Shown: positions 7,352 to 16,401 of the stretch, piece after piece
How positions within the stretch are numbered: position 1 is the stretch's first letter
Layout of the letters: each line of letters begins with the position of its first letter
Assembly: GCF_900108105.1 (NCBI RefSeq)
Contig: NZ_FNUR01000003.1
Span: 124,001-188,000 of the forward strand
From: Butyrivibrio sp. Su6
GTDB lineage: Bacteria > Bacillota > Clostridia > Lachnospirales > Lachnospiraceae
Direction: 5' to 3'
DNA length: 64,000 bases
The notes under the pieces: generated by a model
Databases searched by the model: none
The model's input: only the letters and a program-made list of their open reading frames with translations
What the model was told of the DNA's origin: nothing
Program-made: the position numbers and the translations under genes

Positions 7352-8866
7352 TTACAAAACAAGTTCTTTTACAATATCCTTAAGCTCCTGCTTTCTGTCA
7401 TTTAGCAGCAGGAGCTTATTGTATTTATAATAAGCATCATTGCCTGTCTCACGGACAAATTTAAGACTGTGGTAAGCGCTTGATAACTCCGTAAGGAAAA
7501 TAACCATTTCCTGACTTCCTGACAAAGACTCTTTATCTCCAAAGGTCTGCTCAAGGAACTCAAAGCTGTTTGTAAGATGTCGTCCGGTCTCCACAATCCT
7601 TGCCTGCCTTGCATCTTCTCTTTCTTTGAACCAGCTCTTTGAGGCTTCAAACTGATCACCATCAGTTAACGTTAGTTTTTCCACAAGCTCTTTCAAAATA
7701 GTAACAACAAGTCGCCTTGTTCGCTCATCCTCTCTGCTGATCATGCCTATAGAAAGCTGATCCTCAGTCTCTTTTTCCAACAAAGCAGCCCTGTTTTCCA
7801 GATAATCGCGCACACCTTCTGCATTCTCTGCCTGAAGCTTTCCTGCTGCCTTGATGATTTCAAACAGTTCCTTCTGAACAGCCTCATCCTGCGCATAATC
7901 TCTGAATTCTTCCATGAGCTTATCAGACAAAAGACCTATGATACTAAGCTTCTCATCGAAAGATCCTTTTCGTAAAGTCTCCTTATCCTCAGGAAATCTT
8001 CCCTCCAAAATATCAGGTATCTTGTAAAGCTCATTGTATCTTCTGTACAGCTCATAATATGTAGCAAAATTCCTCGCTATTTCCTTATTCTGCAGATACT
8101 GGGCAGTAAGGTTCTCATCAACACCAATACCAAGTTTCTCATAAACCTTGATTATCCTCGATAAATCTTCCCAGCCTCTGGCTGTCACAAAGCTCCTGCC
8201 ATTTACATCTGTACTTATGTTGTAGAAATTATCTTTTTTAATCTCAAGATAGGCCAAAATAGAGCCATGAACTCCCGCCTTGTAGGCGTAATCCTTCCAG
8301 GCTTCAAAATCTTCTTCAATGTTGATCTGCCGTACTCGGTCCAAGGTTACAATATCAAAATCCCTAACAGACTTATTGTACTGGGGCGGATTACCTGCGG
8401 TAACAATTATGTAGCCTTCAGGAAGCTTATGTGATCCAAAGGTCTTGTACTGCAGGAACTGAAGCATTGTAGGCGCAAGCGTTTCAGACACGCAGTTAAT
8501 CTCATCGAGGAAAAGAATTCCCTCTTTTACCCCTGACTTTTCAATCTGCTCATAGACAGCCCCAATAATCTCACTCATAGTGTACTCAGTCACAGAATAC
8601 TCTTTTCCCCCAAAGCTCTTTTCCGTAATCTTTGGAAGACCTATTGCGCTCTGCCTTGTGTGGTGAGTTATTGTATAGGACACAAGTCCAATTCCCAGCT
8701 CATGGGCTATCTGCTCCATAACTGCAGTTTTACCTATTCCGGGAGGACCCATGAGAAGGATTGGCCTTTGCCTCTCCACAGGAATCTCATACTGTCCCAC
8801 CTCATCTTTTTCAAGATAGGCTCTCACTGCATTTTTGACTTCAACTTTTGCTTCATCTATATTCAT
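7352..8866 (-). CDS. MoxR-type AAA+ ATPase
   Basis: A 504-residue protein with an N-terminal AAA+ module: Walker A GPPGIGKT near residue 40, Walker B ILFLDEIN near 117, sensor-like VTAGNPPQYNKSVRDFD near 156 and the arginine-finger segment TLDRVRQINIE. The remaining about 280 residues are helical and charged and match no domain I recognise. MoxR ATPases act as chaperones that remodel or insert cofactors into target enzymes, usually with a VWA protein encoded next door, as found here 18 bp upstream. It is the last gene of the four-gene operon. The target of this pair is unknown; the DUF362 iron-sulfur protein in the same operon is one possibility. Confidence 0.88.
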   Translation of the reverse strand: MNIDEAKVEVKNAVRAYLEKDEVGQYEIPVERQRPILLMGPPGIGKTAVMEQIAHELGIGLVSYTITHHTRQSAIGLPKITEKSFGGKEYSVTEYTMSEIIGAVYEQIEKSGVKEGILFLDEINCVSETLAPTMLQFLQYKTFGSHKLPEGYIIVTAGNPPQYNKSVRDFDIVTLDRVRQINIEEDFEAWKDYAYKAGVHGSILAYLEIKKDNFYNISTDVNGRSFVTARGWEDLSRIIKVYEKLGIGVDENLTAQYLQNKEIARNFATYYELYRRYNELYKIPDILEGRFPEDKETLRKGSFDEKLSIIGLLSDKLMEEFRDYAQDEAVQKELFEIIKAAGKLQAENAEGVRDYLENRAALLEKETEDQLSIGMISREDERTRRLVVTILKELVEKLTLTDGDQFEASKSWFKEREDARQARIVETGRHLTNSFEFLEQTFGDKESLSGSQEMVIFLTELSSAYHSLKFVRETGNDAYYKYNKLLLLNDRKQELKDIVKELVL

Positions 8867-8884
8867 GATCTGCTTCCTCTTTAA

Positions 8885-10303
8885 TCATACATACAATTTC
8901 ATTGCCCAAACAGGCACATTTTCATCCTCATAGTCACCGTCCTGCGGAAAAATAAAGGCAGTGTCATACGAAGTCTCTTTTTCCGGATAGATGCCGTAGC
9001 CATCAGTAAAATAGATAAGACCCTTGAGATTCTCAAACTCGCCGGATAGTTGCAACTTATCAACATAGTCAAAGACAGGCCTGAAATCTGTTCCATAGCC
9101 GCCTTCAACATGTATCCCGGTAGCATATTTCTTCATTGCTTCTACGCTGTCAATAAGTTCATCCCTCTGAACCTGATCATCACACTGTATAACATGTATT
9201 TTTATCTTTTGGAAAAAAGATCCTTCTGTAAAAAGAAGTCTTGCTGTCTCATTAAGAAAGTGCTGAACAAGTTCGTCTTTACAAGACGCTGAAGTGTCGA
9301 TGGCTATTACCAGCTCTTTTACCTTGCGAACTTCCTTAAACTCATTCTCCTCGATCAGAGGCATATTCCCATAGTGCTCTATTCCAAAGCTGTACATGCC
9401 ATAGTCAAAGCTGTCCATGTCAATACCGCCCTCTTCGCGGATAACCTTAAAGCGGTTTAAAAACTCCCTGTAATCAGTCCGTGAAGTATTCTCGTACTTC
9501 AGTATCCATGCAAGTTTCCCGAGTTTATCGCTATGTCTTTTGCCGATAGTCTCTATCTCGGTTTCCATACGCTTTGCTGATTTTTCCCAGTCTTTTTCTT
9601 TGTTCTGTATAGCCTTAAGCCTTTTGGGATTTATGTACTTTTCCGTCGTTTTCTGATCTTCATTTTTACCGGAAGGGCCATCAAAATCCTCATCTATCGG
9701 AGGCTTCTCTTTCTCTTTGCCATCAGGCTTTTGGTCGTCTTTGGGAAGCCTTTGCCAAAAGCTGTGGTCATCCATCTTAAACTCTCTTGAGAGCTTTTCT
9801 ATTTCCAAAATATCTATGTTATTTTCAGGATCAGAAAAGAACTTGTATAGCTTTTCTACCGTCAGGACCTTCAGCTCTTTTTCAAGGCGCTCGTACCACC
9901 TTTCGCGATAGTCCGATGTAACCCTGTAAATGCACTGATAGTCCATCCCATCAAGGATCATCTCCACCACTATGTCAGCACACAGGTCAAAAAGATCCAC
10001 ATCCTCGTATCTGGCCGAAGTGTACATGTGCCTGAAAATACAGTGAAGTATCATGTGAAGATAGGTTCTGTTTAATTTCCCCGGCTCTTCCACAAACAAA
10101 GATGACACGTAAGTCGGATTATACCTGATGGACACAGCATCAGTACCTACCGTAGTCGTTGAAAGGTCCATTTCATAAGAGAGCGAAGAAAGAGCTTCTC
10201 CCATAAATCTCATGGCTACGTAAAGCTCAGTTCTTGATGCTTCAAGAACCTGCCATCCTATCTTTTCAAGTTTTTCCCTGTAACTTATCTCCTCGTGTAA
10301 CAT
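8885..10303 (-). CDS. VWA-like protein with metallopeptidase-like N-terminal domain (DUF2201 type)
   Basis: A 472-residue protein. The N-terminal part carries HMILHCIFRHMY near residue 84, an H-x3-H-x4-H arrangement typical of the DUF2201 putative metallopeptidase domain. A charged, low-complexity linker (about 185-225, rich in D, K, E and P) follows. The C-terminal part is a von Willebrand A-like domain with an intact metal-ion site DTSAS near residue 335. VWA proteins of this type work with MoxR ATPases, and the two genes are 18 bp apart. Whether the N-terminal domain is a peptidase is not shown. The ribosome binding site before 10303 is weak. Confidence 0.87.
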   Translation of the reverse strand: MLHEEISYREKLEKIGWQVLEASRTELYVAMRFMGEALSSLSYEMDLSTTTVGTDAVSIRYNPTYVSSLFVEEPGKLNRTYLHMILHCIFRHMYTSARYEDVDLFDLCADIVVEMILDGMDYQCIYRVTSDYRERWYERLEKELKVLTVEKLYKFFSDPENNIDILEIEKLSREFKMDDHSFWQRLPKDDQKPDGKEKEKPPIDEDFDGPSGKNEDQKTTEKYINPKRLKAIQNKEKDWEKSAKRMETEIETIGKRHSDKLGKLAWILKYENTSRTDYREFLNRFKVIREEGGIDMDSFDYGMYSFGIEHYGNMPLIEENEFKEVRKVKELVIAIDTSASCKDELVQHFLNETARLLFTEGSFFQKIKIHVIQCDDQVQRDELIDSVEAMKKYATGIHVEGGYGTDFRPVFDYVDKLQLSGEFENLKGLIYFTDGYGIYPEKETSYDTAFIFPQDGDYEDENVPVWAMKLYV

Positions 10304-10345
10304 AAGTTTATTGTCTGACCTGCTCCATGATCACATTAGTTTTCA

Positions 10346-11533
10346 TTACATCGTACTTACAAATTTACCCAGCGGATTTTCATGTACTTTCATAGCTCCC
10401 TTTGGGCAAAACTCCTGACAACAAAAGCACTTAATGCACTTGCTTCTGTCAATCTCAGGGACCAGTAAAGCCTTCCCCTTCACATTTCTTTCTACCATTG
10501 TGATAGCCTTTGCAGGACATGTCTCATAGCATTTCTTGCAGCCAACGCATTCTGACGCCTTTACCTGTGGTCTGGTCTGTAAAAAGAGCTTTATCAATAC
10601 GGACTTCATCTTATTGCCAAATCCGTCTCCGCTAAAGTCAATTGACTGATGTATAGTTGCTCTCTTAAAATCAGCTATCTTAATATGCTCTCCATCAGAT
10701 GAAGAAACAATATCAACATCTGCAATGCTTTCAGGTCCAAGGCCCCTTTCAAAAGCAGCCCCTATAGTCGGAACATCCCTGATGCCCATTCCAATCATGT
10801 CTGCGCAGACAACGTCAAGAGCATAGGGCTTTTTAGAGGCCAAGACTGCACCGATATGTCTTTTGTCTCCTGCTGTAGGGCCATTGCCCTCCATTCCATC
10901 TATGGCATCAACGATATAAAGCTGCGGCTTAAAAAACTCATTGAGATCCACCATGACATTGGCAAACGCCCTCTCCTCTGGAAATCTCATATGATACTGA
11001 GGCTTAGTAACTCCGGGGATAGTTCCGAACATATTTTTAACCGCACAGCTCATACCCATCATAGCGTGAGTCTTAAGCTTTGATATATTTATGATAGCAT
11101 CCACATCATCAAGCCAGCCTGTATAGGTAAAAGTCTTTATGCTGACTGCATCTGCAAACTCTGCATCTTTTTCCGAAAAGTCTTCATTAAGCTTCACCTT
11201 TCCGTCAAAATCCTTTTCAAGCTCAAGAAGCCCGCATGCCTTATAAATTCCAGACACGTAGTTTTTGTTAAATACTCCTCCCGGACTGTCTCCTATGACA
11301 ACCCTTGCCCCCATTTGTGTCAGGCGCTCGCATAGTCTTCTGACAATCATAGGATGCGTTGTCACTGCCTTTTCCGGAGCTGCTGCCCCTACAAGATTAA
11401 GCTTAAGCCCAACAGTCATGCCTTCCTTAACAAAAGAAAGACCATCTATCTCATCAATTGCCTTATCAAGGCTATTTTTCACAAGTTCTTTATCGTATGA
11501 TGCACACTTTTCTACAGATACTTTTTCAAACAC
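10346..11533 (-). CDS. DUF362 domain protein with two [4Fe-4S] clusters
   Basis: A 395-residue protein. Residues 1 to about 290 form the DUF362 domain (VGLKLNLVG, VVIGDSPGGVF, ISKLKTHAMMGMSCAVKNMFG). The C-terminal part is a bacterial ferredoxin-like segment with two cysteine motifs, CVGCKKCYETCP near residue 333 and CIKCFCCQEFCP near 362, which should bind two [4Fe-4S] clusters. DUF362 proteins have no agreed reaction. It lies between an LRR gene (21 bp upstream) and the VWA/MoxR pair (42 bp downstream), so these chaperone-like proteins may serve cluster assembly or delivery, which is inference. Confidence 0.9.
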   Translation of the reverse strand: MFEKVSVEKCASYDKELVKNSLDKAIDEIDGLSFVKEGMTVGLKLNLVGAAAPEKAVTTHPMIVRRLCERLTQMGARVVIGDSPGGVFNKNYVSGIYKACGLLELEKDFDGKVKLNEDFSEKDAEFADAVSIKTFTYTGWLDDVDAIINISKLKTHAMMGMSCAVKNMFGTIPGVTKPQYHMRFPEERAFANVMVDLNEFFKPQLYIVDAIDGMEGNGPTAGDKRHIGAVLASKKPYALDVVCADMIGMGIRDVPTIGAAFERGLGPESIADVDIVSSSDGEHIKIADFKRATIHQSIDFSGDGFGNKMKSVLIKLFLQTRPQVKASECVGCKKCYETCPAKAITMVERNVKGKALLVPEIDRSKCIKCFCCQEFCPKGAMKVHENPLGKFVSTM

Positions 11534-11554
11534 CCTTTACCCTCAACATTTTCA

Positions 11555-12475
11555 CTAGAATTCAAATCTCGAAACACTGGCCACAGGTGGCTTCTTACTC
11601 CCTATCAAAACTGCACTCAATAGAGTAAGTCCCTTTTCTGAAGCAAGCTTTATAGCATGATCCATGGCCTCATCATCCAAAAATGCGATCAGCTTTTTTA
11701 TCAGATTCATCGGAGAAACCTCATCAGCATCCAAAGCTGCATTTTCTCCACTGCTTTCAATATTTTTTATGAGTCTTTCCACAATGCTTTTGCCATTTTT
11801 CTTTATAAAGCTCTCGTACTTTTCTTTATAGCCTTCTGCAAGCTCATATGGAAAAAGAACTCTTCCTATGGCGATATCTTCTGAAACAGCGTTTCCATCT
11901 ATAACGGCCTTTTCAAAAAGTTTGTCATACTCCCTGTAGTTCACGTTCTTTCGGTCAACGCATTCCCTGTAGATCATCCCGCTGCCGCCAATCGAAAACT
12001 GGATTGTCCTTGCCATGGTATTTTCAGAAAAATCGTAAACATACTCAGGAAAAACAAGGCAGGATGTATATTCATCTCTTTTTATCAGAAACCTAAGTGT
12101 CTTGTCATTATCAGCCAGAAAGTTTCGAATTACCTCATACCAATTTCTCTCTATACGTATCTCAATATCAGACAAGGAGTCGCACTGCCTGCATACTCCG
12201 TCATAATAGTCATCAATACTGTCAAAAAGACTTATCTTCCTTAGTTTCCTGCAGTTATGAAAAGCAAAGCCGTAAAGAGTCTTTATAGTATTCGGAAGAA
12301 CAACACTTTCGATATCATCTCTTCCGGAAAAAGCATGATTACCGATAGCCTCAACCACATAGCCATCAATTCTATCCGGCACAACCAGCTCTCTGACACT
12401 TCCCTCAAATCCTGTAATCTCTGCAAACTTATGACTGTCTTTTTTACTTACATTTATTACATATAAAAATGGCAT
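11555..12475 (-). CDS. Leucine-rich repeat (BspA-like, LRR_5) protein
   Basis: A 306-residue protein whose first half shows BspA-type repeats: VVEAIGNHAFSGRDDIESVVL and TIKTLYGFAFHNCRKLRKISL. The second half (about 120-306) is charged, helical and not recognised. There is no signal peptide, so unlike most BspA-like proteins it should be cytoplasmic. The ATG at 12475 has a GAAGGC site close by; an in-frame TTG at 12496 is possible but weaker. It opens the operon with DUF362, VWA and MoxR genes. LRR regions usually bind other proteins, so it may be the adaptor of that set; this is a guess from context. Confidence 0.75.
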   Translation of the reverse strand: MPFLYVINVSKKDSHKFAEITGFEGSVRELVVPDRIDGYVVEAIGNHAFSGRDDIESVVLPNTIKTLYGFAFHNCRKLRKISLFDSIDDYYDGVCRQCDSLSDIEIRIERNWYEVIRNFLADNDKTLRFLIKRDEYTSCLVFPEYVYDFSENTMARTIQFSIGGSGMIYRECVDRKNVNYREYDKLFEKAVIDGNAVSEDIAIGRVLFPYELAEGYKEKYESFIKKNGKSIVERLIKNIESSGENAALDADEVSPMNLIKKLIAFLDDEAMDHAIKLASEKGLTLLSAVLIGSKKPPVASVSRFEF

Positions 12476-12573
12476 ATTGCCTTCACCCGACCTCAAATAA
12501 ATTCCACCTCATAATAATATACATTCTAAAAATTACCAATTCAAGAATATATAGATACATGAGATTTCTATGT

Positions 12574-12611
12574 AAAAAGGGATATCAGCATCTTTGCCAA
12601 TATCCCTTTTT
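12574..12611. terminator. Bidirectional terminator
   Basis: AAAAAGGGATAT (12574-12585) and ATATCCCTTTTT (12600-12611) form a perfect 12-bp stem with a 14-nt loop. The A and T ends make it work on both strands. It follows the stop codon of the decayed ATPase gene and separates it from the LRR operon. Confidence 0.8.
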
Positions 12612-12622
12612 ATAACCATCAT

Positions 12623-13349
12623 TCAATGGTATCCATATTCAGTGATTTTTCTTAACTCTTCAGGAAGAACAGCGATAATAGCATCTTTGGTTTTGCCTTC
12701 AATATAATAAGGCTTTAACTGGCTCTTATCATATTTCTTAATACTATCATCAGCAGTTGCTGTAATGAGCAAATCAGTAAAATACCTCTCCCAACTAAAG
12801 AACTCCTTGCTTACACGCCTTAGAAAAGAACTGATATCCAGACTTTGAATCTTCTACCAACACCAAAACTTCTTTATCCAATGCCTCATTTGAATCATTA
12901 TAAATTCTGTAAAACTCGTGGTAGACTTGCTCGGGGTAGTGATATTTACCTGTAGTCCTGATTCCATAGATTTCCTGAACACTATATGGCAAATTATACA
13001 GAGGCTGTCTTGTAATCAAGACAAAATAATTCGAAGACGCCTGTACCAACTCCGCAAAATCTTTGGAATAAATAAATGGATAATCTTCATCGATAAATAC
13101 TATACTATCTTGATAAGCTTCTAAAATCGTCTTCCAAAGACCTGCATCTCCACCAAATACCACACAAGGAACATCTGACTGTACGCTAATGCCACTTTCT
13201 TTTCCAAACCTTGAATGCGTCCCCAAAAGGTCCAAGAGTGTAGTCTTTCCAGATGCGCTATCACCTTGAATGACAGTAATATTCCTCTTTATATCAAATT
13301 CGTATTTAAGTCGCTTTGATTCAACAACTACATGATGTTTATTCTTCAT
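12623..13349 (-). pseudogene. P-loop ATPase gene, frameshifted with a probable internal deletion
   Basis: The first open part (13349 to 12795, 184 residues) has a P-loop GDSASGKTT at residues 29-37, a Walker B-like SIVFIDEDYPF near 102, and near its end EVLVLVEDSKSG, which resembles the first acidic motif of a TOPRIM domain. It stops soon after. In the +1 frame the coding-like sequence goes on without an ATG of its own (about 12850 to 12623) as EFFSWERYFTDLLI ... LKPYYIEGKTKDAIIAVLPEE. From memory this resembles the C-terminal end of the same family, whose full proteins are longer, so about 60-80 middle residues seem lost along with the frame. The DUF4869 gene lies 21 bp upstream and is probably the partner gene. 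Function of the intact system is unknown to me. Confidence 0.55.
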
Positions 13350-13370
13350 ATGTATAATACTTCCTAGTCA

Positions 13371-13808
13371 TCAAACATATTTTAATGCTTCATGCATATA
13401 ATCCTTGGCATTTGTTACCTTGATATTCTCATTAAGAATTTCGATTTCTATATCACCGCAATCATCAAAAGGCATGTAATATCTAAGATTTACGGTAATA
13501 TCCTCTCTTCTTCCAATCTCTATAAGCCATTTTGCGCAGTTCTCTCCACAGCTTGTGGCATTGAAAACTAGATCCGGTCTTTTATAAATGCAAATAAGAG
13601 TCTGCAATCCACCTGATAGTTTCTCTGGCGGAATTGGTCCCAAAACATCACTTTCAATTAGCTGACCTCCCTTATAATGTGATTTATCAATATCTGTCAT
13701 CATCTCTTCCACAAAAGGGTCTGCCAGCCATTCTTCATCATAATTAAATCTAAACCATGATGGCCCATGCATTACATCTTCTTTTTCACCAAAATATATT
13801 CTTAGCAT
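13371..13808 (-). CDS. DUF4869 domain protein
   Basis: A 145-residue cytoplasmic protein that begins MLRIYFGEKEDVMHGPSWFR. I recognise it as DUF4869-like, a small protein common in Lachnospiraceae and often next to a small P-loop ATPase gene, as here. The segment ESDVLGPIPPEKLSGGLQTL sits where family members are most conserved. No catalytic motif is evident. Because its partner ATPase is broken, this gene may be a remnant of a lost two-gene system, or it may act alone. Confidence 0.65.
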   Translation of the reverse strand: MLRIYFGEKEDVMHGPSWFRFNYDEEWLADPFVEEMMTDIDKSHYKGGQLIESDVLGPIPPEKLSGGLQTLICIYKRPDLVFNATSCGENCAKWLIEIGRREDITVNLRYYMPFDDCGDIEIEILNENIKVTNAKDYMHEALKYV

Positions 13809-13910
13809 ATATGTTCACCTAATAAATGAAGTCTCATTATTACCGTATATCTTATGATATTATAGCATCATTTCTTCAATCATCGGAACTATATCATTTT
13901 TTACAGATGT

Positions 13911-13941
13911 ACAAAATAGTTGTTGCCCAAAATGCAACAAC
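13911..13941 (-). terminator. Terminator of the ABC importer operon
   Basis: GTTGTTGC-7-GCAACAAC (13919-13941) forms an 8-bp stem, and the minus strand continues with TATTTTG. It lies about 105 bp after the stop of the last ABC gene. The 104 bp between them hold no gene I can support. Confidence 0.6.
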
Positions 13942-14045
13942 CACTAATCTCAGCATACATTTTTACTGTGTCTTTGCGAATACTCCGAGATCTATCCGAA
14001 GTTATGGGCACTTCTGGATTTTATGCCACTCGCAAGAAAGTATAT

Positions 14046-14648
14046 TTAATTGTCAAGTCTTACGGTTCTTGTGCAGACTTTTTCTGCAAGGGCCTTGTTG
14101 TGGGTGATCACTGCCATGCCCATGTTTCGCTCTTTGGCAATATCAAGAAGGATATTCCAGACCTGAGCCTGAGTGATCACATCCAGCATCGTTGAAATCT
14201 CATCACAGATAAGGATTTTTGTCTTTGGTGTAAGGATCCTTGCTATGCAGAATCTTTGAAGTTCTCCACCTGAGAGCTCTGAAGGCCAACGGTGCAACCA
14301 CTCCTTCTCGATTCCCATTTTGGTCAAAAGAGCTTCATCCGGAGTAAAGCACTCATTAAGTGTCTTTTCCATTCTCCATCTGGGATTTACCGAAAGCTCC
14401 GGATGCTGATAGATAAGCTGCACCGGGCAAAAACCTTTTGAAGGCAGCTCCTTTCCATCTATGAGCACCTGGCCTTCCGATGGTTTCTCATATCCTGCCA
14501 GTATCCTTGCAAGAGTTGTCTTTCCAAAGCCGGATGGAGCAACTATTCCCACTCTCTCGCCTTCTTCTATTGAAAGTGAAACATCCTTCAAAACCCATGG
14601 ACTTTTTTTGTCATATCTAAAGCTTATATTTTTTGCTTCAAGTTGCAT
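14046..14648 (-). CDS. ABC transporter ATP-binding protein, peptide/nickel family (DppF/NikE-like)
   Basis: A 200-residue nucleotide-binding subunit: Walker A PSGFGKTT near residue 40, the Q-loop in LIYQHPELSVNPRW, signature LSGGELQR near 125, Walker B ILICDEIS near 147 and the H-loop in AVITHN near 181. It is shorter than usual DppF proteins (about 260-330) because it lacks the C-terminal oligopeptide-binding extension. In the Walker B region the usual D-E-P is D-E-I. Its start overlaps the preceding ATPase gene by 11 bp, so the two are translated together. It pairs with that ATPase to power the two permeases. Confidence 0.9.
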   Translation of the reverse strand: MQLEAKNISFRYDKKSPWVLKDVSLSIEEGERVGIVAPSGFGKTTLARILAGYEKPSEGQVLIDGKELPSKGFCPVQLIYQHPELSVNPRWRMEKTLNECFTPDEALLTKMGIEKEWLHRWPSELSGGELQRFCIARILTPKTKILICDEISTMLDVITQAQVWNILLDIAKERNMGMAVITHNKALAEKVCTRTVRLDN

Positions 14649-15558
14649 GAGCGCACCTAACCTTTCCGCCTCTTACTTCACGCTCAGGCTGCGCACCGGC
14701 ACAGGCATCGTCCCTGTATGGACAGCGGTCTGCAAAAAGACACCCTGAAGGAAGGCTTCCTGCATAGGGCTGTGCTCCGGGTATAGGCTTAAAGCCGTTT
14801 TGTGGAAGCGCATCATAAAGAGCCTTTGTGTATGGATGTCTAAGAGCATCTCTTCCACTTAAAAAGTCCTTTGTCGATGCAATCTCAACTATTGTTCCTG
14901 CGTAAAAAACTGCGATCCTGTCTGCCACATTAAGGGCAAGATCTATATCATGTGTGATCATAAGGATTCCTGTCCCCTGATCGGCAAGAGTTCTGAAATG
15001 CTTTAATGTCTCCATCGCCAGTTCAAGATCAAGGCCGGGTGTTGGTTCATCGGCTATTATAAGCTTTGGATCTCCCATCACCGCTCCTGAAATGAGCACA
15101 CGCCTTGCCATTCCTCCAGAAAGCTGGAATGGATACTTTTTCTCTGTATCCCTGCCTAAACGGTACTTCTCAAAGAGTTCTTCCTGTCTTGCTTTGCTGC
15201 CTTTTACTCCCTGGACCTGCTTTCCAACCTTCATAAGTGGATCAAGATAATCCACAGACTGAGGGATAAAAGAGATTTCTTTTCCATAAAGATCAGGTGT
15301 AGCCTGCATGGAAAGTGGTTTACCATTGTATGTGATCTTTCCGCTCACAACTGCATTCTTAGGAAGAAGGTCAAGGACAGCGCTCGCCAAAATACTCTTT
15401 CCTGATCCGCTTGATCCAACAACAGCAAGGATCTCACCCTCTTTTACATCAAGTGAGAGTGAGTGGATAACTTCAAGGTTTTCTTTTTTTAATGAGTCGC
15501 CCTGGTACATAGAAAAAGCTACAACCAGGTCTTCAACGTTTAATAGTGTCTTTCCCAT
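14638..15558 (-). CDS. ABC transporter ATP-binding protein, peptide/nickel family (DppD/NikD-like)
   Basis: A 306-residue nucleotide-binding subunit with Walker A GSSGSGKS near residue 48, signature LSGGMARR near 147, Walker B LIIADEPTPGLD near 167 and H-loop MITHDID near 200. The C-terminal extension typical of oligopeptide transporters is present, with four cysteines in LPSGCLFADRCPYRDDACAG and CAH near the end, which in relatives can hold an iron-sulfur cluster or metal. It lies 9 bp after the permease gene. Confidence 0.92.
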   Translation of the reverse strand: MGKTLLNVEDLVVAFSMYQGDSLKKENLEVIHSLSLDVKEGEILAVVGSSGSGKSILASAVLDLLPKNAVVSGKITYNGKPLSMQATPDLYGKEISFIPQSVDYLDPLMKVGKQVQGVKGSKARQEELFEKYRLGRDTEKKYPFQLSGGMARRVLISGAVMGDPKLIIADEPTPGLDLELAMETLKHFRTLADQGTGILMITHDIDLALNVADRIAVFYAGTIVEIASTKDFLSGRDALRHPYTKALYDALPQNGFKPIPGAQPYAGSLPSGCLFADRCPYRDDACAGAQPEREVRGGKVRCAHAT

Positions 15559-15567
15559 GTTCCCTCC

Positions 15568-16401
15568 TTACTCGTTACCACTGTTTGGATTCCAGAGTTT
15601 TTTGAGTGTCTCACCGATAAGGTCAAACAAGACAACAGCAAGTAGGAGCATAAGCCCTGGAAAAAGAGCCATCCACCATTTCCCGGTGGTGATATGGTTC
15701 ATGGATTCTGCCAAAATAACTCCGATAGCCGGCATTTCTTTTGGCAGGCCAAATCCAAGGAAAGTAACTGATGCTTCATGCATGATAGCATGTGGGAACA
15801 AGAGTATAAGACCTATAAGATAAGCCGGAAGCACATGGGGAACCATATGTGTAAGGGCAATAGTCAGATAGCTTTTTCCCATTTTTCTGCTTGCCAGCAC
15901 GTACTGCGTATTTCGAAGCTGCAAAACCTCCTGCCTCACGATTCGGGTAAGTGATGGCCAGTGTGTAAGGGCAACCGCCACAGTAACGCCAACTGTTCCT
16001 CTGCCTGCCATGCATGAAATAAGTATCAGCAAAACAAGATGTGGAAGTCCCATGCAAAGATCAACGCACAAATTCACAAATCGGTCCACAAATCCGCCAA
16101 ATACCGCAGATGCAATTCCCATGACAAGCGCAACCACAGAGCTTACAAGAGAAGCCAAAAGACCTATCACAAGACTGTTTGAGAGTCCCTTGATGCAGCG
16201 CTTGAACATATCCCTTCCCATTGCATCTGTTCCAAAAAAATGCTGAGCGCTTGGAGCAAGGAGCTTATTTTCGTAATGAACACCATACTCGCTTGGATCA
16301 ATAAAAAGGCCCCAGAAGAACACCCCTAAAAGATAAGTAGCTGCTAAAACAATAAGGAGAGTGAGTCGTGTTCGTCTGTTCCACAAAGATGTATTTCTCA
16401 T
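15568..16401 (-). CDS. ABC transporter permease, peptide/nickel family (DppC/NikC-like)
   Basis: A 277-residue inner-membrane permease with about six transmembrane segments and the family's N-terminal extension ending in HFFGTDAMGRDMFKRC near residue 60. The EAA loop lies in ASRKMGKSYLTIALTHMVPHVLP near residue 175. It overlaps the upstream permease gene by 4 bp (translational coupling) and forms the transport channel with it. Confidence 0.9.
   Translation of the reverse strand: MRNTSLWNRRTRLTLLIVLAATYLLGVFFWGLFIDPSEYGVHYENKLLAPSAQHFFGTDAMGRDMFKRCIKGLSNSLVIGLLASLVSSVVALVMGIASAVFGGFVDRFVNLCVDLCMGLPHLVLLILISCMAGRGTVGVTVAVALTHWPSLTRIVRQEVLQLRNTQYVLASRKMGKSYLTIALTHMVPHVLPAYLIGLILLFPHAIMHEASVTFLGFGLPKEMPAIGVILAESMNHITTGKWWMALFPGLMLLLAVVLFDLIGETLKKLWNPNSGNE

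Noticed and set aside
13942..14045. Possible gene remnant after the ABC operon
   Set aside because: A minus-strand stretch translates without stop for about 35 codons but overlaps the terminator hairpin and resembles nothing I can name.
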